A stretch of DNA of 64,000 nt. Source: Orbaceae bacterium lpD01 (GTDB taxonomy: Bacteria; Pseudomonadota; Gammaproteobacteria; Enterobacterales; Orbaceae). The first letter of the stretch is position 1; every line of letters begins with the position of its first letter. The translations under genes were made by a program, and so were the position numbers. Shown here piece by piece: positions 9,635 to 17,999 of this stretch. Below the pieces are notes generated by a model. It did not search any database. It was not told the origin of the DNA and saw only the letters and a program-made list of their open reading frames with translations. The stretch is taken from the NCBI GenBank assembly GCA_036251705.1, contig CP133959.1:1401195-1465194 (forward strand), in the 5' to 3' direction.

Positions 9635-11789
9635 ATGGCTGAACCGGCTGAACTGGTAGGGTGGCCGATAATTCGACCACCAGCTGGGTAAATTCCGGTA
9701 ACAGGTCGACAATCAGGATCAGCTGCTGGATGATGAGTAAATTAATATTCTCCTCATGCTGCGGCGGATGCTGGTCAAGAAAAGCCAGCAGCGAGGTTTT
9801 CAGCGCGCTGAGCTCATCGGGATTGACTAACTGTTGGCCATTAATAGTATTAATCGTATAGACCACCGTGTCATCAAACAGTGCCATCACCTCGGCTGAG
9901 GCATTGGTATTACGATGCGCACCCAGCGTCGAAATAAAGCTGAGCAGGGTATGATTCAAGGTTAATAAGCGAAAACCTTTTTCGATTTGGGCCGGATTGG
10001 TATGGGGTTCAACTGACATAGAATTAATCAGATTAAATAGTTCACTGTCGCTCTCATGGGCCTTTCTGCGTGATAATCGATAATTGGCATCATTCAGCTT
10101 ACCGCTCTGGTATTGATAGCCAATCAGGGCGAAATAGTGGCTATCATTATGGCAGATCTTCTCAACCAGCTGTTTGATATTGCGAAATAACCAGTCTGGC
10201 CAAATATAGGTCACGCCCAGCCAGGCGATAAAACAGCCGATCAAGGTCGCGATAATGCGGGCAGCGGCCACCGATAAGCTACTTTCACCGACTAAACCGA
10301 AGCTAAAAAATACCAACAAGGTAATAAATGCCGTCGCATAGGCATACTGCGAACCTTTAAACAGAAAGAATAGCCAGCCACTGAGAATAATCAGTACCAG
10401 CTGCGCTTCAATATTCGGCAGTAAATAGGTCAGCGGCAGTCCTAACAGAATACCGATTACGGTGCCCAGAACCCGTAGTTTTAACCGATGTCGGGTGGTG
10501 CTATAGTTAGGCTGACAGACAAACAGACTGGTCAAGATAATCCAGTAGCTATGCGGCAGATTGGTCATCTGGATAATCAGATAATCGATACTTAAGACGA
10601 TACTCATGCGAATCGCGTGCCGAAATAGGGCAGACTTCACCGTCAAATTGGGTTTGATCCGCTGATAAATATCTCGCCAGCCAGTGATCTGATCGTCGAC
10701 TAAACGGTTATCCTCTTGCTGCTCTGAAAGGGTCATATCCTTATCAATATTGGCCAGCAAGCTATCAATATCGTGCAGATTTTTATACAGATTAGACAGC
10801 GAGTTGACTAACAGTTTTTCGGCGCGATCGGTCGGGTTTAGCTGATCAATCGCTTCTCGCAGATAGCTAAAATAGTCGACAAACCGGCTGTTGTGCTGAT
10901 AAGTCTGATTTAAGCGCAGACTGGCGGCCAGATCGATACAGGCTTTCGATTGAAGATTTAAAATGCGGGCAAAGCGAAACAGAATATCACTATGACGAAA
11001 CTGGCGACTTAACGCTTGATATTGACCATGCGATGAGCTGACCCGTTCATGAATATCCTGCGCGACAAAATAGTCGTTCAGCATCCGGCGTGACTGATGC
11101 TGGCCACGACCACTTTTCAGCCGCTGAAATAAGATATCCTTGGTCTGATTGAGCTGCGCCACCAGTTTTTGATTACTATTGGTGAGGGCCAGAATCTGCT
11201 GTTTAAAGCCGCTGGTTTCATCAGGATCAAACATCGCCGCTTTACAGTCCAGATAGTTGGCTAACAGATAAAAGCAGTTCGCCAGACTATGCTGGGTCGA
11301 ACGAACTGGTAACAGAATCGATTCGATTAAGGCGATAGTATTATACCAGAGTACACCGATGATCAGATAAAATGATTGGGTAAAGGGGTCCTTGTACATA
11401 TGATAGCCAATCATGGTATATGCGGCTATCAGTAAAGAGCCAAAAGCGATGACCGCATAACGCTGCCCCAATACGCCGAGCATCACAAAACCAAAAGTGG
11501 CCACCAGCAGCCCGATCAGAAAGAGCGGCGGATAGGGAAACAGCAGCTCAACCGAGAGCGAAGCAATCAAAAAACAGATAATGGTGAGAAGAAGATTGCG
11601 TATACGGCCAATTAACCGGTCATCAATATCGGTTAAAGCGGCAGCGACCACCCCCAGCGTAATCGGGATCACCAGCTGAGTGTAACCTAAAGACCAAGGC
11701 ACAAAGGTGCTCACTGAAAGACTGACGAGAATTCTCAGGCTATAGAGTAAATTACTATTATATAAGACTTTACGGACCGGCAAGTTCAT
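9633..11789 (-). CDS. yccS: FUSC-family inner membrane protein YccS
   Basis: This encodes 718 residues, nearly the length of E. coli YccS (about 717). Two blocks of membrane helices, near residues 15-150 and 390-520, are each followed by a long cytoplasmic helical domain. The second block holds the family segment SYWILLTSLFVCQPNY followed by TRHRLKLRVLGT; the first holds LGQRYAVIAFGSLLIA. Relatives include aromatic-acid exporter subunits (AaeB) and YhfK, but no substrate is known for YccS. I chose the ATG at 11789; a TTG seven codons upstream also keeps the frame open. An AAGGTG site lies 10 bases before this ATG. Confidence 0.92.
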   Translation of the reverse strand: MNLPVRKVLYNSNLLYSLRILVSLSVSTFVPWSLGYTQLVIPITLGVVAAALTDIDDRLIGRIRNLLLTIICFLIASLSVELLFPYPPLFLIGLLVATFGFVMLGVLGQRYAVIAFGSLLIAAYTMIGYHMYKDPFTQSFYLIIGVLWYNTIALIESILLPVRSTQHSLANCFYLLANYLDCKAAMFDPDETSGFKQQILALTNSNQKLVAQLNQTKDILFQRLKSGRGQHQSRRMLNDYFVAQDIHERVSSSHGQYQALSRQFRHSDILFRFARILNLQSKACIDLAASLRLNQTYQHNSRFVDYFSYLREAIDQLNPTDRAEKLLVNSLSNLYKNLHDIDSLLANIDKDMTLSEQQEDNRLVDDQITGWRDIYQRIKPNLTVKSALFRHAIRMSIVLSIDYLIIQMTNLPHSYWIILTSLFVCQPNYSTTRHRLKLRVLGTVIGILLGLPLTYLLPNIEAQLVLIILSGWLFFLFKGSQYAYATAFITLLVFFSFGLVGESSLSVAAARIIATLIGCFIAWLGVTYIWPDWLFRNIKQLVEKICHNDSHYFALIGYQYQSGKLNDANYRLSRRKAHESDSELFNLINSMSVEPHTNPAQIEKGFRLLTLNHTLLSFISTLGAHRNTNASAEVMALFDDTVVYTINTINGQQLVNPDELSALKTSLLAFLDQHPPQHEENINLLIIQQLILIVDLLPEFTQLVVELSATLPVQPVQP

Positions 11790-12074
11790 GGGGTTAACGC
11801 ACCTTATCAATTAAATATCTATAGATTATCTCTGATAGTACCATGATAGCGCAGGGTTGACGATTAACCCAGTAAGTAGCCGATAACGGTATCTTGTCGC
11901 TGCATTATGGCATCGATATTGAGGCTATGACTATATTAACCTGTCATAGCTAAAAAGCGAATCGTTCAATATGAGGTTCTGGCAATAATTAAAATAGTTA
12001 TGGCTAACGTGGCGATTTACCGATGAATCAGGTATGATTAAATCGTTATCCGTTACCTGAAAGGTTATTAAGTT

Positions 12075-12413
12075 ATGACAGACATCAATACACAAGAAAA
12101 AATTGCCAAACAAATTGCTGAAAATCCGATTATTTTATATATGAAAGGTTCACCTAAACTGCCGAGCTGCGGCTTTTCGGCTCAAGCGGTACAGGTTCTC
12201 TCACAGTGTGGTGTGCCTTTTGCTTATGTCGATATTTTACAGCACCCAGATATTCGAGCTGAATTACCAAAAATAGCCAATTGGCCGACCTTCCCACAGT
12301 TATGGGTTGAAGGCGAGCTCATTGGTGGCTGCGATATCATGATTGAGATGTTTCAATCGGGTGAATTAAAAGCGCTGATTGAAGAGGCCGCCGCCAAATA
12401 TCAAACGGCCTAA
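12075..12413 (+). CDS. grxD: Monothiol glutaredoxin GrxD (Grx4)
   Basis: This encodes 112 residues with the monothiol active site CGFS (Cys32) in the segment KLPSCGFSAQAVQ. The glutathione-binding motifs WPTFPQLWVEGELIGG and GGCDIMIEM follow. Proteins of this class carry and transfer 2Fe-2S clusters, often together with BolA-like partners, in the cytoplasm. E. coli Grx4 has 115 residues. The gene stands alone and an AAGG site lies 11 bases before the ATG. The neighbour rnt, on the opposite strand, is also next to grxD in E. coli, which supports both calls. Confidence 0.96.
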   Translation: MTDINTQEKIAKQIAENPIILYMKGSPKLPSCGFSAQAVQVLSQCGVPFAYVDILQHPDIRAELPKIANWPTFPQLWVEGELIGGCDIMIEMFQSGELKALIEEAAAKYQTA

Positions 12414-12438
12414 GTCTATTTGCTCAAATAGCGCTCAT

Positions 12439-12464
12439 AACCGTGCGGTGACTGCCGCATGGTT
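12439..12464. repeat. Inverted repeat after grxD
   Basis: Arms AACCGTGCGG and CCGCATGGTT pair over 10 positions with one G-U, around a short loop. It may end the grxD transcript, but no T-run follows, so a terminator call is weak. Confidence 0.4.
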
Positions 12465-12617
12465 AAACGGCCAACCTACCTCACCGCACAATTATCCGCA
12501 CAACCAAACATACCTTTGCACCTCAGGATGCACTGTGACATCGATTAGATACTGATCAGATTGCCGTTTAGGTGAAGAGCATGCTAGGTCAATTATGACC
12601 CGCAAACCACCGATAAA

Positions 12618-13250
12618 TTATGCATTCACCAGTGGCCAGCCGCCCAGTTTTTTCCAACGATTGACAATCTCACAAAACAGCACGGCGGTTTTTTGCGTAT
12701 CATATAAGGCTGAGTGTGCCTGTTTATGATCAAAGGCGATGCCGGCCGTTTCACAGGCTTTGGCTAAAACCGTTTGGCCATAGACCAGACCACTTAGTGC
12801 GGCGGTATCAAAGGTAGCAAAGGGATGAAAAGGATTGCGTTTACTTTTACAGCGCTCAGCAGCGGCCATTAAAAAGCTGTGATCAAAGTGAGCATTGTGA
12901 GCCACCATCACCGCGCGATTACAGTCGGCCTCTTTTAATCCTTTACGTACTAATTTAAAGATCTCATCGAGTGCGTGTTCTTCATCAACCGCGCCGCGTA
13001 ACGGATTCTCTGGATCGATACCATTAAAAGCCAGCGCCGAAGGCTCCAGAATGGCATGAGCAAAGGGATTCACATTAAATTGAATGGTTTGATCTAAATG
13101 TAACCAGCCATGGCTATCCATTTTCAGGGTAATGGCGGCAATCTCTAAAATGGCATTCTCTTTGGCATGAAAACCAGAGGTTTCGATATCGATCACAACC
13201 GGATAAAAACCACGAAATCGTTCACATAATTTATTGATATTTTCAGACAC
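12618..13250 (-). CDS. rnt: Ribonuclease T
   Basis: This encodes 210 residues against 215 in E. coli. It is a DEDD-family 3'-5' exonuclease: exo I is VIDIETSGF (Asp21, Glu23), exo II lies in HNAHFDHSF and exo III in [10 protein letters not shown], which give the four acidic residues and the general-base His. RNase T trims the 3' ends of tRNA, 5S and 23S rRNA and turns over the tRNA CCA end. The start is GTG at 13250, which fits the E. coli N-terminus ([11 protein letters not shown] beginning at residue 11). It ends in GGWPLVNA, slightly shorter than E. coli. Confidence 0.95.
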   Translation of the reverse strand: MSENINKLCERFRGFYPVVIDIETSGFHAKENAILEIAAITLKMDSHGWLHLDQTIQFNVNPFAHAILEPSALAFNGIDPENPLRGAVDEEHALDEIFKLVRKGLKEADCNRAVMVAHNAHFDHSFLMAAAERCKSKRNPFHPFATFDTAALSGLVYGQTVLAKACETAGIAFDHKQAHSALYDTQKTAVLFCEIVNRWKKLGGWPLVNA

Positions 13251-13507
13251 AGGCTTAACTTATTATTTGGTTCAAGATTATTGGCGCTTATTATGCCATT
13301 TTTTCATTCGCTCGAACAGGCCGATATCCACCTGGAAGTGGTTTATTTGTTTTTTAGTCAGGTTTTGATTAATCTCAGGATTAATCTTTAAGCGTAATCT
13401 AATAATAAGTCTTGTGATAGCCGACTTTTTACGCCTCTGACTGATCAGCAATCAACTGAGCTAAAATGGTTCAAAAAGTGCGCGGCTAACCGAAAAAATA
13501 TTCTCAA

Positions 13508-13523
13508 TTGTATATTTATACAG
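13508..13523 (+). promoter_or_regulatory. LexA-like SOS box before dinB
   Basis: TTGT-N8-ACAG with an alternating AT core, one base away from the LexA consensus CTGT-N8-ACAG, and extended symmetry outside (AAT..AGTA). It ends four bases before the first ATG of dinB. dinB is a classic SOS gene, so repression by LexA is the natural reading. Confidence 0.75.
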
Positions 13524-13527
13524 TAAT

Positions 13528-14607
13528 ATGACCGATATGAGTTTAGTGAAAAAAATTATTCATATCGATATGGATTGTTTCTACGCAGCGGTTGAGATGC
13601 GTGATAATCCCCGTTATCGACATATCCCGATTGCCATTGGCGGCGATCCACGTAAACGTGGTGTTGTCTCAACGGCCAATTACAATGCCCGTCAGTATGG
13701 CGTACACAGCGCGATGCCGATGTCACAAGCCCTTAAACTATGTCCGCACTTGAAAGTGGTGGCCGGGCGTATGGCGGTCTACAAAGAGGTATCGCTACAA
13801 ATCCATCAGATCTTTCGGCGTTATACCAAATTGATTGAAGCAGTCTCGCTGGATGAAGCCTATTTAGATGTCAGCGATAGTCGACTTTTTCAAGGTTCTG
13901 CCACCTTGATTGCGCAGGATATTCGTCAGACGATTTTTCAGGAGCTGCAGTTAACGGCGTCAGCGGGTATTGCCCCGTTAAAGTTTTTAGCCAAAATCGC
14001 TTCAGATATGAATAAACCCAATGGTCAATATGTGATAACCCCAGAGCAGGTAAGGCCCTTTATTCAAACCTTACCGTTAACCAAAATTCCTGGTGTCGGT
14101 AAAGTGACCGGCCAGAAGCTGGCCGATTTGGGTCTACAGACCTGTGCGGATGTGCTCAATTATGATCTGGCGAAACTGTTGCAGCAGTTTGGTAAAATGG
14201 GGCGAATACTGTATGAGCGCTGTCAGGGGATTGATGAACGTGAGGTAGATAATGAACGTTTACGTAAATCGATTGGCGTGGAGAAGACCTTATCTGAAGA
14301 TATTCATCACTGGTCTGAGTGTCTGCCACTGTTAGAACCGCTCTATGAGGAGTTACTCAAACGGCTTAGCCGGGTAAGGGCAGATCTGTCGATTTCGCGG
14401 CAAGGGGTTAAATTCAAGTTCAGTGATTTTCAATCCACCACCCAAGAACATGTCTGGCCAAAACTGGATAAAGCCGATCTGATTGCACAAGCGCAGCAAG
14501 TTTGGCAAGAGCGGCGTAAAGAACGCGGTGTACGTTTAATTGGTTTTCATGTCACCTTGATCGATCCCCAGCTCGATAAACAACTGGCCTTAACCCTTGA
14601 ACAGTAA
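13528..14607 (+). CDS. dinB: DNA polymerase IV
   Basis: This encodes 359 residues as drawn, against 351 in E. coli; a Y-family polymerase for translesion synthesis. Catalytic acids lie in HIDMDCFYAAVEMRD and in SLDEAYLDVS near residue 110. The YNARQYGVHSAMPM finger segment and the PGVGKVTGQKL helix-hairpin-helix are present. I see no C-terminal clamp-binding motif beyond LDKQLALTLEQ. The start is unsettled: ATG at 13528 sits directly behind the LexA-like box and has no ribosome binding site; ATG at 13537 and GTG at 13546 are in frame, and the GTG aligns with the E. coli start. Confidence 0.95.
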   Translation: MTDMSLVKKIIHIDMDCFYAAVEMRDNPRYRHIPIAIGGDPRKRGVVSTANYNARQYGVHSAMPMSQALKLCPHLKVVAGRMAVYKEVSLQIHQIFRRYTKLIEAVSLDEAYLDVSDSRLFQGSATLIAQDIRQTIFQELQLTASAGIAPLKFLAKIASDMNKPNGQYVITPEQVRPFIQTLPLTKIPGVGKVTGQKLADLGLQTCADVLNYDLAKLLQQFGKMGRILYERCQGIDEREVDNERLRKSIGVEKTLSEDIHHWSECLPLLEPLYEELLKRLSRVRADLSISRQGVKFKFSDFQSTTQEHVWPKLDKADLIAQAQQVWQERRKERGVRLIGFHVTLIDPQLDKQLALTLEQ

Positions 14608-14670
14608 GGAATTACATCTTGGTGACGGCGTCACTGATTAAATGTTTTCGTTTCACTGGATCAAATAAAT

Positions 14671-14690
14671 AGGCCAGCCGAAACTGGCCT
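14671..14690 (-). terminator. Terminator-like hairpin of the SIMPL-domain gene
   Basis: Stem AGGCCAG / CTGGCCT with a 6-base loop. Read leftward it begins nine bases after the stop codon of the SIMPL-domain gene and is followed by ATTTATTT. It may also serve dinB from the other side, where the T-run is poor. Confidence 0.55.
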
Positions 14691-14699
14691 TGATGCCGG

Positions 14700-15848
14700 T
14701 TAAGGGGTGGTCGTGTCGGTTTGTTCACCCGTGACCCTAATCGGTTTTAAAATGCTGAACTGACCGGATAACATGACGGTCAGTTCAAATTCAGACGGTG
14801 GCTGGATATTGATTTGGCTATTGTCACTGGCATCAGTCATCATCGCTATCGGCTGGCTTTTAGCATATAAATTATAACGCGGCTGCACGATCGGCAGATT
14901 GGCTCCCAGCTCACTAAATTGTAAATGATTGGCCACGCCAAGCTGATAATCCTGCTGGGTGAGCAGACGTTTGGCTTTCTCGGTTAACTTGCCTAAAAGG
15001 GTGGTTTCCTGTTTGGCCAATGCGGCCTCTTTGGCTTCATTTGAGACGCTGTATTCAATATCATCATTGACATTCATTTTTAACGATTGGGCTTTGGCAA
15101 TGATTTTACCCAGCTGATCAAAATCCTTCACTTTAATCTGTAAGGTATTCTCCACAAAATAGGTCTTAACTGGCTCTGCGCTGATAGGCAATGTGCTGTT
15201 AGAATAATTCTGCAACACGATATCTTCCAGACTCAATTTTTTCAATTTACTGGCGATTTGCTGATAAGTCTGATTCACGGCCTGTTTAGACTGATCGGCG
15301 CTGTCAGCAGATTGGCTGATAGTGAAGGTATAGTAATCTTCGCCTTCCACCCGTTTTAGATCACTGATGTCATAAGTGGCTAATAAATTCACCACATCAA
15401 AAAAGCGCGGCTGGGCAATATCGAGTAACACCGATAATTGTGTTTGATAGCGTACTGGTTGCTTACTATCTGACGGCTGTATATTGGCATAGTTACGATA
15501 ACTGGTGGTGACTAAATCACTCGAACTGATACCTAAATCGGTCAGATAGCTATTGAGGGATTTCATGCCTTCGGCATTTTGATTTGCCGCTTCAACGGAG
15601 TCGCTCGCTTGGGTCAGATAGGTGATAGAAAAAGTCGCGGTATCGGGTTTGAGCTTAATATTTTCGGTTACCGAGGTATTTAATTGACCGACACTGATCA
15701 GCTGGGCGCCATACAGTAAACTATCGAGCTCAAGTTGCGATTGAATACTATCCGCAGCGCCTGCTTGAAGCGGTGCTGCCTGTGCTGCTGAAACAGAGAA
15801 TAACCCCATATTGAGTAAAGTTACAATTAATAATAATTTTGTTTTCAT
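14700..15848 (-). CDS. Secreted SIMPL-domain (DUF541, YggE-like) protein
   Basis: This encodes 382 residues. An N-terminal signal peptide is clear: MKTK, a hydrophobic stretch, and cleavage after AAQA near residue 24. The next part fits the SIMPL/DUF541 fold: ISVGQLNTSVTENIKLKPDTATFSI is the typical opening strand (quoted here as two pieces, ISVGQLNTSV and TENIKLKPDTATF), followed by YRNYANIQP and repeated LxxLS-type segments. E. coli YggE, about 246 residues, lowers oxidative stress by an unknown route; this protein is longer by a C-terminal 130 residues. It would act in the periplasm. A GGAG site precedes the ATG. It is transcribed alone. Confidence 0.72.
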   Translation of the reverse strand: MKTKLLLIVTLLNMGLFSVSAAQAAPLQAGAADSIQSQLELDSLLYGAQLISVGQLNTSVTENIKLKPDTATFSITYLTQASDSVEAANQNAEGMKSLNSYLTDLGISSSDLVTTSYRNYANIQPSDSKQPVRYQTQLSVLLDIAQPRFFDVVNLLATYDISDLKRVEGEDYYTFTISQSADSADQSKQAVNQTYQQIASKLKKLSLEDIVLQNYSNSTLPISAEPVKTYFVENTLQIKVKDFDQLGKIIAKAQSLKMNVNDDIEYSVSNEAKEAALAKQETTLLGKLTEKAKRLLTQQDYQLGVANHLQFSELGANLPIVQPRYNLYAKSQPIAMMTDASDNSQINIQPPSEFELTVMLSGQFSILKPIRVTGEQTDTTTP

Positions 15849-16166
15849 TGAACGCTCCGTGTGTAGATAAAAACGATGATAACTTAACCACTTTGCGATT
15901 ATGTTATCATGAATATCAGAAAAAACCTGCTTAATTCTGTGCTACCGGTTTTAACTTTTTCAGCTTAAACCATTGGTGAAACTGATAAAATCAACTTAAT
16001 GAAAACTTTGCTATTTTTTACGGCTAATTAATCAAATCATCCTAGCGGCAGAGTCGGTTTTAAGCCATAATTAATCAGGATAAGCTATCTTGTCCCAATT
16101 TATTATCGTCACGATGAGTTGTTCTATCTATTGTTCTATCAGCAATCGCCCTATAAGGAGAACGCG
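15849..16166. other. 318-base divergent intergenic region
   Basis: It holds the promoters for the leftward SIMPL-domain gene and the rightward zinc-ribbon gene. A 10-base direct repeat TTGTTCTATC occurs twice near the right end (about 16120-16141). I see no gene in it. Confidence 0.35.
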
Positions 16167-16664
16167 ATGAAATCACAAGGACATCCTTCAGTCAAACAGC
16201 AAGATAATATTGATACCAGCAATACGCTGGATGAGGTTGAAAACCTCACTGATGAGCTAGACCCCGAGACCGTCAGAGTCACGGCCGACGCCAGTTATGA
16301 TGCGATCACCGGTATCGATTCGACCGATGGCACCAATCATTTAGCCGATATTGATGATACCGATAGTATTAATCAATTAGCCAACATGGATAATGTCGCC
16401 AGTCGTAAAGGCATGCGAGGGCTGCAAGATACGGTCGATATGCGCAATACCGATGAGATCAACGAGCTGGATTACCTCGATAGCTCGGCAGATATTGGTT
16501 ATAGTGAAGAGGAAGAGCAGCAGATCCCTTACCGTTTACAGTGTCCCCACTGTCACTATGAATTTATCGTCGCCTATGTGATTGTCCATGATGATATGCC
16601 CGTCACCTGTCCCCATTGCAGTAAGGTGTTTGAGTCCGAGGCTCATGTGATTGGCCAGGCTTAA
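16167..16664 (+). CDS. Acidic protein with a C-terminal zinc ribbon, function unknown
   Basis: This encodes 165 residues. The first 110 are very rich in Asp, Glu, Asn and Thr, likely disordered, and contain loose repeats of the type IDxTDxxNxLAxID. The C-terminal 45 residues hold two CxxC pairs, CPHC and CPHC, about 22 residues apart (LQCPHCHYEF ... VTCPHCSKVF), as in a zinc ribbon. I do not recognise the family. The ATG at 16167 is chosen because AAGGAG lies 6 bases upstream; the frame is open 48 bases further back without a good site. It is followed by the tRNA gene. Confidence 0.6.
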   Translation: MKSQGHPSVKQQDNIDTSNTLDEVENLTDELDPETVRVTADASYDAITGIDSTDGTNHLADIDDTDSINQLANMDNVASRKGMRGLQDTVDMRNTDEINELDYLDSSADIGYSEEEEQQIPYRLQCPHCHYEFIVAYVIVHDDMPVTCPHCSKVFESEAHVIGQA

Positions 16665-16832
16665 TCGATCCTCGTGCGATTATCTCGCTCAGCGTAGTGC
16701 AGCCGCTACGTTGCGGCAGATAATCTATCCATGCACTATCAGCCTGATAAAACGGCTTTAAGCGCGTTTTAGGCAGACTGATTATTAAATAGCCCAATTG
16801 TTGCGAATTACCGAATAAACCAACAAAATACA

Positions 16833-16860
16833 TTGACTCAGCTAAATTGCTTTATATAAT
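16833..16860 (+). promoter_or_regulatory. Promoter of the tRNA-Arg gene
   Basis: TTGACT and TATAAT are separated by 16 bases. The -10 element ends 21 bases before the mature 5' end of the tRNA, which is the expected distance for a short leader. Confidence 0.75.
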
Positions 16861-16881
16861 ACGTCACATCATTTCTGATAT

Positions 16882-16958
16882 GTCTCCTTAGCTCAGTTGG
16901 ATAGAGCAACGGCCTTCTAAGCCGTAGGTCACTGGTTCGAATCCAGTAGGGGACACCA
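16882..16958 (+). tRNA. tRNA-Arg (anticodon TCT)
   Basis: A full cloverleaf can be drawn: acceptor stem GTCTCCT / AGGGGAC (one G-U pair), D arm GCTC/GAGC, anticodon stem ACGGC/GCCGT with loop CTTCTAA, and T arm ACTGG/CCAGT with loop TTCGAAT. Discriminator A and encoded CCA end it. Anticodon TCT reads AGA/AGG arginine codons; E. coli argU is its likeness, and is a common phage integration site. Confidence 0.97.
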
Positions 16959-17030
16959 TTTTATCTCTTCGAAATACACCATTTACGATTCTAAACTCGA
17001 TAATTAATTTTTTTCTTCTCCATTTGGTGA

Positions 17031-17225
17031 CTAAATTGTGACCGTGCCAGCGTATTGATGTAAGTGATCTACGTTTATGTGCACGTATTTTTTCACCATT
17101 TCCAACGTTTCCCAGCCGCCAAGCTCTTTCAATGCATACAACGGTGTGCCGTTTTGGACATGCCAGCTCGCCCACGTATGCCGTAGGTCATGAAAGTGGA
17201 AATCTTCTGGTGAAATAATTACTCC
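17031..17225 (-). pseudogene. C-terminal remnant of a tyrosine recombinase (integrase)
   Basis: Reading leftward, a 64-codon frame runs from just after an in-frame stop to a TAG. It contains HDLRHTWASWHVQNGTP, then LKELGGWETLEMVKKYVHIN, which supply the catalytic Arg, His and Trp of the RHTW/GGW boxes and the nucleophile Tyr of the KKY motif. The N-terminal two thirds of the enzyme are missing. It lies 73 bases from the tRNA-Arg gene, where such integrases usually sit. The sequence is a dead relic and marks a former integration at this tRNA. Confidence 0.8.
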
Positions 17226-17382
17226 TTAGTGTAGTTACTTCATAATCAAGCTTACTCAGTAATGAGCTTATGCGTGATACCTAAGTCATACAATTACGCG
17301 CTTATGCTCGCGCCCTTTGAGTTCCTCAACACAAAGGAATGTGGTAGTATTAAAATATCCCAACACAATAAACAGGAAAAAA

Positions 17383-17862
17383 ATGGAAGGTTTGTTGAAA
17401 GCCTTATTAGATAAAATCTCAATTGAGATACTTTTTATAACATTATTTTTATTTGGTTTATCACTGGCTGGATTAATCTTTTTTACAGAGCAGATATCAT
17501 TTATTTTTTTGATTACTTATTGTTGCTTGTCTATATCTACTTCATATTTTTTGTCATGCTTTATCGTATTTTCACTTAAAAAAATAAAGGCTAACTTTTT
17601 AACAAAGAGTATTATCGATAATTTTTCTTAGTTATCTGAAACAGAAAAAGAAGCTTTGCTATATGTTTTATTGGCAGGTGATACAGGTAGAATGCTGCAT
17701 AAAAAATATGAAAACTGCGAAAATAAGCTAATTTTAAATGAATTTATAATTGTCAACTCAAAAGCGAGTTGGGGCCATTACTCTTATATAGTTAACCCTA
17801 AATTCAAAAATGAATTAAATAAGTTACTAAAAAATATTAACTTACAACGAAACTCACTCTAA
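17383..17862 (+). pseudogene. SieB-like superinfection-exclusion protein gene split by an amber codon
   Basis: From an ATG with AGGAAA upstream, the frame encodes a helix, two membrane segments (about residues 14-36 and 43-68), then meets TAG at 17629-17631. The same frame continues without a shift through LSETEKEALLYVLLAG and a basic C-terminus to a stop at 17862, 160 codons in all. Two membrane helices followed by a cytoplasmic domain opening with an LSxxEK motif is the layout I know from the SieB family (phage superinfection exclusion). The assignment is from memory and moderate. Its base composition is clearly more AT-rich than the core genes to the left. Confidence 0.55.
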
Positions 17863-17864
17863 GA

Positions 17865-17999
17865 ATGAGCTTGGTTTTAAATGCTAGATACAGGCCTCTG
17901 CAGGGGATTGTCGCTTTTATCCTGATGTTAATCAATTTTATTTATTCGACAATCTATGTTGTCAGTATCGTTGTCAATGTTATGGCAATGCCATATTAA
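17865..17999 (+). CDS. Possible 44-residue hydrophobic peptide
   Basis: An ATG two bases after the stop of the SieB-like frame opens 44 codons. The peptide has a short basic N-terminus (NARYRPLQG) and then one long hydrophobic stretch of about 25 residues rich in Ile, Val, Phe and Tyr, ending AMPY. This is the shape of a single-span membrane peptide. No good ribosome binding site is present, but translation could be coupled to the gene before it. I do not recognise the family, and a chance frame in AT-rich DNA is possible. Confidence 0.3.
   Translation: MSLVLNARYRPLQGIVAFILMLINFIYSTIYVVSIVVNVMAMPY

Noticed and set aside
16888..17175. A 95-codon leftward frame over the tRNA-Arg gene and the integrase relic
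   Set aside because: It is out of phase with the recombinase motifs and includes tRNA sequence in reverse; it is a shadow frame.
17031..17225. A working integrase gene
   Set aside because: Only the C-terminal third remains, behind an in-frame stop codon.
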